A stretch of 64,000 nucleotides of DNA, from assembly GCA_947623455.1 (NCBI GenBank), contig OX392538.1, forward strand, positions 35,386,001 to 35,450,000. Reading direction: 5' to 3'. The notes beneath the pieces are model-generated. The model had not been told where the DNA came from. It saw only the letters and a list, made by a program, of their open reading frames with translations, and made no database searches. Of this stretch, positions 58,801 to 64,000 are shown one piece after another. The translations under genes were made by a program, and so were the position numbers. This DNA is from Mimachlamys varia (lineage: Eukaryota > Mollusca > Bivalvia > Pectinida > Pectinidae). Position 1 is the first letter of the stretch, and every line of letters begins with the position of its first letter.

Positions 58801-60478
58801 CGCAGGAATGTATGGGGCTCAGGTAAAATTCACACAGGTGGTTTACAGGTAATTTATAAGATCATGTGTCCACCCTCTACAATGTAAACATTCCTTTAAA
58901 ATCTAACATAATTATTTTTGTCAACACAGAAAATGAAATATATATAAATGGTAACGGCTTAGATTTACTTTTTCTTTGTTTCATGCATCAAGAGTTAGAA
59001 GCAAGCTAAACTATGAAATTGTGACCGCAACGCAATTAATCCCAAAGTCTTAAATGATCGCCACATAATTTTAACATAAACAAATTTTAAATAAATATAC
59101 AACATTTGGAAAAGCACCCTATATAGACAAACAAATCAGAGAATACCGAGGCGTCAAATAAAAAAAAACATAATGCAAACTGAAAATCGATTAAACTATA
59201 GGCAAAATACGAATAAAGGAAAAATGAACATGGAAAGCATAGGAAAATTTCACAAGAACAAGACCAGGTGTTTCGGAAGAGTAAATGTATTCTACGTTGT
59301 CCAGGGAAATGTCATGTCCTCAAAATGAGCACCGAGTCATCATTCTCAACCACAGTACCTAGATATTATATTTAACAATCAATTCAATTCGAAAGAGCCA
59401 ACTTATCAGCTGCGTATTACTTGTTATTCTTCTTGCCTTATCAACAAGATGGCGCATTGTAAGCCTTTAGTTTTGCCATGACATAATTAATTCCAGGGGT
59501 GTAGAGAGCGTAGGTGATCGTAACACCTGGATAACCAGGATGGTATAAGTAGGAGTAACGGAAATAGCATACATCATTTAAGGAAACAATATATGGGCGT
59601 TTTATGGAACTTATATCACTTGTTAAAGTACTTCCGCTAGGAAATCGAATTTACAAGTACGAGTCACCGTAAGATTGTCTGCTGACTAAGATAAAGGTAA
59701 AGTCCCTCGGGACATGTTTCAAACCGGGAGATTGTCTTGTTCTTATAATGACGATACTTAAGCGACAACGCTATGAAACAATGAAGAAAAATCATAGAAA
59801 TATCAAAATATTATATTGTATCTCATTATGGACGTCATAATCGTGATAATTCACACATTAAGGAACTCCGTGCCATAGTCAAGACACTTAAACGACTATT
59901 CCTTCCTATACGATTTACTACTTGGTGATTTATTTCTTGGAAATATGATACCTAGCGAAAGTTTTTTTTCTTTTGGTAATGATGAATTAAACAAAATATA
60001 TTTGTGTTAATTAACAATAATGTTTTAAGTTAAAACAATATCAACGAATCACCCGTTTGTAAGCTTCATCCGTAGCACTTGCGTATCATTTCCATAACGT
60101 TTGAGAAGCATTTTCATAACGTTTACGTTAAAGGCTGAACAGCGAATGTATACGGGTCTGCGCAATTTGCGGTATATAGTGTTCCGATTATGAAAAATCA
60201 ACGAGTCAAGATTGCAGTCCGACACATTGACATAACATTTTGGCAATGGCTTTAACCAAGTGAGCTAATTTCCCAATGGAAGTATCTATGCTCGACTCTG
60301 CTAATGTCATATTTAAAGGCCCAGTATACGGGATATTCGGGGTGAATGAATATCTGCAAATGGGAAACATCCTTGCGCCATTGGACAGGGTTCTTGATTA
60401 ATAAAAGTTATCATATACTAACCTGTGAATAATCCGGGTACAGCTTTATACACAATATTCTGGAGTAGATGGTCTGAT
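48806..60478 (-). CDS. BMI1-like: Gene B: diverged BMI1/PCGF4 paralogue, 5' part outside window
   Basis: Visible exons, in transcript order: 60478-60423, 56767-56708, 54226-54145, 53317-53281, 52084-51986, 51521-51441 and 49843-48806, all GT-AG. They encode 483 residues that continue a RING protein whose RING exons lie right of 64000. Order: SDHLLQNIVYKAVPGLFT helix, DEMNRRRACYK basic patch, a linker shorter than in gene A with ISLSLEF, a RAWUL domain (YLLCPAAVTISNLKKFLRMK, LVDVAYISTWNG), then a 345-residue last exon. Exon phases equal those of gene A exons 3-9. The RAWUL matches BMI1/PCGF2 better than my recollection of PCGF1, 3, 5 or 6. The tail is acidic and Ser/Thr-rich, with a KRLKRAK nuclear-import-like patch, DDSGIEDG (beta-TrCP-degron-like, weak) and a series of LC8-type Q-T motifs. 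Expected role: a PRC1 PCGF subunit with a distinct regulatory tail. Confidence 0.92.
50739..50819. mobile_element. M1 MITE in gene B intron 8
   Basis: TACTCACTCTTGAAGACACA, TTGAACTCCATTC, end TTTTAGGGGTGCATGCGTTA. Confidence 0.7.
51130..51250. mobile_element. Pogo/Tigger-like end fragment in gene B intron 8
   Basis: ACAGCTGAACCTCGTTATCT, then ATCGAACTCGCTTAACTCGA. No clear right end. Confidence 0.5.
51441..51521 (-). CDS. BMI1-like: Gene B exon 8: middle of RAWUL
   Basis: 81 bases after TTTGCAG, before GTAAGG. Encodes IDLYHEDEVLLDSYSLVDVA, YISTWNG. The YTWRR of gene A is STWNG here. Confidence 0.94.
51556..51702 (+). repeat. Dispersed repeat R1 in gene B intron 7
   Basis: TTTTACATTGCAAGTGTCGT, TGAAGCAGAATACGCTTACT to ATTTTGCTACTTTG. 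It lies 35 bases upstream (in gene sense) of exon 8. Confidence 0.82.
51986..52084 (-). CDS. BMI1-like: Gene B exon 7: first part of RAWUL
   Basis: 99 bases after TTTTACAG, before GTAAGA. Encodes TIDNRYLLCPAAVTISNLKK, FLRMKFSLLDTYL; about half identical to gene A exon 7. Confidence 0.94.
52572..52915 (+). mobile_element. M2 MITE, left arm and centre, in gene B intron 6
   Basis: GTGACGTCATATGAAAGAAC, TCCTCCTAGGACTCTTCAGT, AAAAGGTGGGAATCG, then GGCTATGGAGGCTTCAGCAA; the right arm is absent. Confidence 0.82.
53281..53317 (-). CDS. BMI1-like: Gene B exon 6 (37-base micro-exon)
   Basis: After TTTCTTTCAG, before GTATGT. Encodes LASCDDIEVENQ. Length modulo 3 equals that of gene A exon 6 (61 bases), keeping the frame. 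Confidence 0.82.
53471..53558. mobile_element. M1 MITE in gene B intron 5
   Basis: CTTATTCACAATTGATGACA, TTGAACTCTTTGAACTGA, end GGTTGTATGAGTTAA. Confidence 0.65.
53753..53836. mobile_element. M1 MITE in gene B intron 5
   Basis: TTAACTTATTTATCCCTGAA, TTTGGAATAGTTCATTACG, end TTTCAGGGTGGAA. Confidence 0.75.
54145..54226 (-). CDS. BMI1-like: Gene B exon 5
   Basis: 82 bases; the acceptor TACCTAAAAG is weak, the donor GTAAGT strong. Encodes QRPAEIGKRIIISPEENISL and SLEFTA. Frame and phase are fixed by exons 4 and 6. Confidence 0.86.
54447..54697. mobile_element. M3 MITE in gene B intron 4
   Basis: TATACTTTAAAAGGCAATAT, CGGTGTGGAAACTTTCGCGC, GAGTTTGAGTGGTGTTAAAT, end TCTACTTTCACAGTATA. Confidence 0.8.
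55418..55506. mobile_element. M1 MITE in gene B intron 4
   Basis: AACTTATTCACCCCTGAATA, centre CAATTCAAAGACTTG, end TATCAGGGGTTAAAGGTTAA. Confidence 0.78.
55756..56020 (+). repeat. Dispersed repeat R1, reference copy, gene B intron 4
   Basis: The longest and cleanest copy, about 265 bases: GAGTTTGCTTATTAGTGTGC, CATTTTGAGGA, TTACTTGGACGTGAC, the core GGCGGGTGTCGTCGATGAAG with CAGAAGACGCTTACTCTTCC, then TTAATCGATTTTGAGTTCGG, ATTATGGTTTTGTTGACGCT and TTGGTATTCTC. About 20 copies or fragments in both orientations are in this window. The core is better kept than the flanks. The minus strand of several copies has an open frame ending [15 protein letters not shown], the plus strand one with [12 protein letters not shown]. 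It has no tRNA-like head and no clear TIR, so its class is unknown. Confidence 0.9.
56021..56700. other. Gene B intron 4 sequence, nothing seen
   Basis: AT-rich, with no frame or recognised repeat up to exon 4. Confidence 0.5.
56708..56767 (-). CDS. BMI1-like: Gene B exon 4
   Basis: 60 bases after TTTGTTTCAG, before GTAGAT. Encodes DEMNRRRACYKHQEQETEKL and G; the EMxRRR patch aligns with gene A exon 4, and the exon is 12 bases longer. Confidence 0.9.
56847..56922 (-). mobile_element. M2 MITE arm in gene B intron 3
   Basis: AGCTGTATGATGCAGTTTAG to TGTGTGTTACGTCATC, 80 bases upstream (in gene sense) of exon 4. Confidence 0.78.
57012..57095. repeat. Short hairpin repeat
   Basis: GTTGAAGTAATAGTGACAGT is mirrored by ACTGTCGCGTTTACTTCAAC around a 16-base loop. 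Confidence 0.7.
57783..58019. mobile_element. Palindromic MITE in gene B intron 3
   Basis: Ends TATAGGCCTTTCCCAAAAGT and, inverted, CTTTTGAGATAGGCCTATA. The arms share GGGAAGTGTTTTTG and GCGCCATGTAA. The centre has CRE-type TGACGTCA at 57915 and TGACGTAA at 57898. Confidence 0.8.
58480..58880. other. Non-repetitive block in gene B intron 3, candidate regulatory region
   Basis: Balanced composition with words such as TCAAAGGTTAATTAATAG, TGTTTACATGACAAACTTTG and AACTTTGACGGTCA. No convincing frame. Candidate only. Confidence 0.25.
59134..59345 (-). repeat. Dispersed repeat R1 in gene B intron 3
   Basis: AATCAGAGAATACCGAGGCG to CATGTCCTCAAAATGAGCAC; part of the core is deleted. Confidence 0.8.
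60050..60165. repeat. Right-end relative of the 18545-19567 TIR element
   Basis: CCGTAGCACTTGCGTATCAT, then CTGAACAGCGAATGTATACG and GGTCTG. Only a few 11-base units are left. Confidence 0.65.
60423..60478 (-). CDS. BMI1-like: Gene B exon 3 (numbered as in gene A)
   Basis: 56 bases, exactly as in gene A; acceptor CCAG, donor GTTAGT. Encodes SDHLLQNIVYKAVPGLFT. Confidence 0.92.
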
Positions 60479-61010
60479 CTGGAACACGCAAGAGAGAAAA
60501 AATGCATGAAATAGATCATTTAGCTTTTACATGTATACTTGTTTATAACCCTCACGAGGGGACAGCCATAATAGCATCATCATATCCCATTATAACTCAA
60601 TAAATGAATATTTAATACATATTGGGAGAAAACATCATAAATATGTCAAAGTTGATCTAAGCATCATTGAAGAAATATCGGTCGAGATGGATTGAAAATA
60701 AGCATGGATGAGTGACATTCAGTTCTGTTCCATACGTTTTATATGCAAAGGGATCTATTGAGTTTCAAAACTATTACATTTATTGAGAAGGAGGTAAATC
60801 TTTATTATAACATGTTCCTCCAAAAGTCATATTATATGGTACAACTTTACAACAATAAACAGAAAAGGCGATGTAAATCCCCATCAGTAATTCCCAACGT
60901 CATCGTTTTGCCTATTTTGAATTTACAATGGTTTACAAAGATGTTTCGGATAAAAATGTAATATATTCTTATGAGACCTGTTTTTAAATTTGCTAACAAA
61001 AAGAAGCTTG

Positions 61011-61100
61011 TAACTCATTCACCCCTAATATTTCATAATGAACTGTTCCATTCTTCGAAATGGAAGATTTCACATGCGTCTTCAGGGGTGAATGAGTTAA
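61011..61100. mobile_element. M1 90-bp palindromic MITE, reference copy
   Basis: AACTCATTCACCCCTAATAT at one end and TTCAGGGGTGAATGAGTTAA at the other are inverted. The arms continue into TGAACTGTTCCATTC / GAAATGGAAGA. Twelve copies occur in the window, nine of them from 44.9 to 61.1 kb in and around gene B. No coding capacity; no transposase source seen. Confidence 0.88.
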
Positions 61101-61119
61101 TTTCAAATGTCTGTGAACA

Positions 61120-62058
61120 AATACTCGCCTTAGTTCCGAGAAAGGGTTCTTTTTGTGCACAAAACTCACTTTAGTTCCAAGAAAGGCTTTTATGTGTATA
61201 CAACTCACTTTAGTTCCGAGGAAGGGTTATTTTTGTGTACAAAACTAACCTTAGTTCCGAGAAAGGGTTCTTTTTGTGCACAAAACTCACTTTAGTTCCA
61301 AGAAAGGCTTTTTTTGTGTACAAAACTCACCTTAGTTCCGAGAAAGGCTTTTTGTGTACAAACTCACCTTTGTTTCGGGAAAGCGTTCTTTTTGTATAAA
61401 ATCTTGCCTTAGTTCCGGGAAAGGGTTCTTTTTGTGAACAAAACTCACCTTAGTTCCGAGAAAGGGTTCTTTTTTGTGTACAAAACTCGCCTTAGTTCCG
61501 GGAAAGGGTTCTTTTTGTGCACAAAATTCACCTTAGTTCCGAGAAAGGTTTTTTAGTGTACAAATTCACCTTAGTTCCGAGGAAGGGTTCTTTTTTTGTG
61601 TTCAAAACTCATCTTAGTTCCGAGAAATAGTTCTTTTTGTGTACAAAACTCACCTTAGTTACGAGAAAGGGTTCTTTTTGTGTATAAAACTCGCCTTAGT
61701 TCCGAGAAATAGCACTTTTTGTGTACAAAAATCACCTTATTTCCGAGAAAGGGTTATTTTTGTGTACAAAACTCACCTTAGTTCCGAGAATGTTTTTTTT
61801 TTCGTGTACAAATTCACCTTAGTTCCGAGGAAGAGTTCATTTTTTGTGTACAAAACTCATCTTAGTTCCGAGAAATAGTTCTTTTTGTGTACAAACTCAC
61901 CTTAATTCCTAGAAAGGGTTCTTTTTGTGTACAAAACTCACATTAGTTCCGAGAAATAGTTCTTTTTGTGAACAAAACTCACCTTAGTTCCGAGAAATAG
62001 TTCTTTTTGTGTACAAAACTCACCTTAGTTCCGAGAAAGGGTTCTTTTTGTGTACAAG
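61120..62058. repeat. 41-bp minisatellite in the intron upstream of gene B exon 3
   Basis: About 23 units. The plus consensus is TTCCGAGAAAGGGTTCTTTT followed by TGTGTACAAAACTCACCTTA and G (41 bases). Each good unit has TTCCGAGAA (STAT-type TTCNNNGAA) and, on the gene sense strand, AAGGTGAGT (5' splice-site consensus). Open frames over the array are by-products. Confidence 0.95.
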
Positions 62059-64000
62059 CCCTGTACATACGGGACAGTAATGACTGGTCTGTAGATAGTG
62101 GACAATGCACGTTTTGCAAACTACAACGAAATGAGATACAAACACATAATAACAAGTTATTCCCAATGCTGTATGACGTATCTATAGAGTAATCAAACAT
62201 AACTCAACATCATCGATATCCAGGCATCATGCTCACTTTCGCTCTCTGCACACCTGAAATAAGTCATAGCAAACATGTGGATGAGACGAGAAGTCTGAAG
62301 TCTGAAGAAGTTTGATCCATTTAATAAACAATAAAGGAACCTCGCGGTCGCGTAATGGTAAAGATTAATGGTTTTAAGTCGAGCGTCGCTCTTCGGCTGT
62401 AGTCTTTAAAGGACACATTTCAGCCTAGAGATTGGTCAGTTTTTTGGGTTTTTTTTTTTAAATTCGAAACCAATAATATTCCATGGGCTTAGAGACCGAA
62501 AGTGGACGTAGCTTATTGTGGATAGACTCAAAGTAATCCATTAAAAGAACAAAAGAAGAGGACCAGGAATTCCAAACGGGTTAATAGTTTCTGCTTTATC
62601 GACGACACCCATCATGTAAATCCAGGTCACATCCAAGTTGGTAAATGCCATGTCCTCAAAATGAGAACTGGAGTACACCAATGCACATAAGCTCTGGGTA
62701 TCCTTATTCTTCAGAAAAAGTAGTTTTCAATATGTTTTATCATGCATATGACTCTGTACTGTTTATTTGAACTACCCTTAAGGCATATCATCTCTTAAGG
62801 TTTTTTTTAGCAATTATTATTTAACGTCCAGCAGTTCCTGAGATGAAGTCTTTTGATGCTTTCGTAACACGATCGCTGATGACAAATCTCAATCTGCTGA
62901 CTTTAACATGGCGACATATTGTATACTATAACAAGATGCTTTAATTAAAGCTGAAGACGTTTAAGCGCCTTTGTGAAGTTTGTTCATATAGAAATCCTTT
63001 TGAGATATTTTTCTGAAAGAATGATTTCCAAAAACTAAAGACGTCTAGAACAATTTATTAATTCATAAATGCACATGTAATAATGTAATAATTATATAGA
63101 ATTCTAATCGCTAAGTAACCGTTTTCGTACAAATATTTTTAAACACATTTATTCCTTATGCATATTCATGAAACTACTAAAAATATCTCAAAAGCAAAAA
63201 TAAAAATTTCAATTTTAAAGTACTTAGTTCATATTTAGTTTATTCAGCGATATTAAACCTATACATCATAACCTGCTCGCCTTGCACTTATTTTAAGTAA
63301 TTGAGGGATTGCGGAGACGAAACATATGTTTTGCTGACATAATTTATGTTTTCTGACACGGCACATGTCGAATGTTGACTTACGTAACACACCTGGCGTT
63401 TATATATAGATTATAAAATGAACGTTCATTTTAACAAAAATATAATTTTAACTTGATAAAGTTTAATAGCATTCTACATAACAATATTATGGCTTGTGAA
63501 GACTGTATGTATTTGCATTAATACTACAACCCACTCTATGAACATACCAGCAGAAATGCTGTTCATTTGAGAATAAAAGCATAAACCTCACACCGAGCTT
63601 CATGCAATATGGATGTAATCGCATTGCGTTCATACTTGCATGAATGCGTTAAAAATCCCGTTCAATCTCCTATATTCACGTACATATTATCTTGATATAC
63701 TTCATACTGCCTAAGATTCTTTTTTTTCATTTTTTCTACATTTACATAGCTCGCTTTTACATTTGGGTTATTTCTCATAACAAAACCTCGTTTGACAGCT
63801 TTAGCGAGAGATATAGCTTTAAAAACAATTATATATTATTCTCGTTATTTCATGCAGAAAACGATCGAATATCCACGCGGAAAGATGATAAAGTACATTC
63901 GGAACTACCTCTGTAAAGTACATCTACATATAGAACAGCGCTGTCAGACCCATCCTAAACCCCACACAAAGTTTGCCAGATTTCTTTTCAGTGAAAAACA
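62059..64000. other. Gene B upstream intron sequence; no RING exon found
   Basis: No RING-type exon (Cys-rich, KYCPICD-like) was found on the minus strand here. An R1 copy is at 62540-62672; the rest is AT-rich and unassigned. The plus frame at 62007-62192 has GQCTFCKLQRNE and may be a repeat remnant, but is too short to assign. Confidence 0.5.
62540..62672 (-). repeat. Dispersed repeat R1
   Basis: GACCAGGAATTCC, TCTGCTTTATCGACGACACC to CATGTCCTCAAAATGAGAAC. Confidence 0.78.

Noticed and set aside
62007..62192. Short plus frame with CTFCKLQRNE, possibly a retroelement C-terminal piece
   Set aside because: Too short, and it starts inside the minisatellite. I could not match it to any reverse-transcriptase or zinc-finger pattern.

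Overview
The window is animal nuclear DNA, AT-rich and full of small dispersed repeats. It is most likely from a lophotrochozoan, and a bivalve mollusc is my best guess. The evidence is spliced GT-AG genes with long introns, Polycomb-group (PCGF) RING proteins, several kinds of tRNA-derived SINE, and many short hairpin-type MITEs. I cannot name the species.

Only two genes are well supported, and they are paralogues pointing towards each other. Gene A (plus strand, coding exons from 162 to 11957) is a complete nine-exon BMI1/PCGF2-PCGF4-type Polycomb RING protein of 498 residues: an N-terminal RING with all eight zinc ligands, a central linker, a RAWUL domain and a long disordered tail. Gene B (minus strand, exons between 60478 and 48806) is a diverged copy of the same gene. 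Seven exons are visible and match gene A exons 3 to 9 with identical phases, and with identical lengths for exons 3, 7 and 8. Its RING exons must lie beyond the right edge. The two stop codons are about 36.8 kb apart. Both products should belong to PRC1-type complexes, in which a PCGF protein pairs by its RING with RING1/RNF2 to ubiquitylate histone H2A and binds a PHC- or BCOR-type partner by its RAWUL domain. The tails have diverged completely. The gene B tail carries a spaced series of Q-T motifs resembling multivalent LC8 (DYNLL) dynein-light-chain binding sites.

Layout: 1-12 kb is gene A with introns holding a 41-bp minisatellite, an expanded pogo/Tigger-like terminal repeat, a 256-bp hairpin and SINE fragments. 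12-48 kb is a gene-poor interval with no convincing coding exon. It contains MITEs, SINEs, a CACGTG cluster (15.36-15.72 kb), a TIR element with 11-bp repeat arrays (18.5-19.6 kb), a 1.78-kb TTAA-flanked element (32.5-34.3 kb), a 125-bp tandem repeat (43.2-43.9 kb) and about 20 copies of one dispersed repeat (called R1 here). 48-64 kb is gene B, whose introns and 3' flank hold most copies of a 90-bp palindromic MITE (M1), plus a second, unrelated 41-bp minisatellite in the intron that separates its RING exons from exon 3.

No rRNA, no convincing functional tRNA, no CRISPR array and no intact transposase or reverse transcriptase were seen. Repeat boundaries were read by eye and are approximate to several bases.
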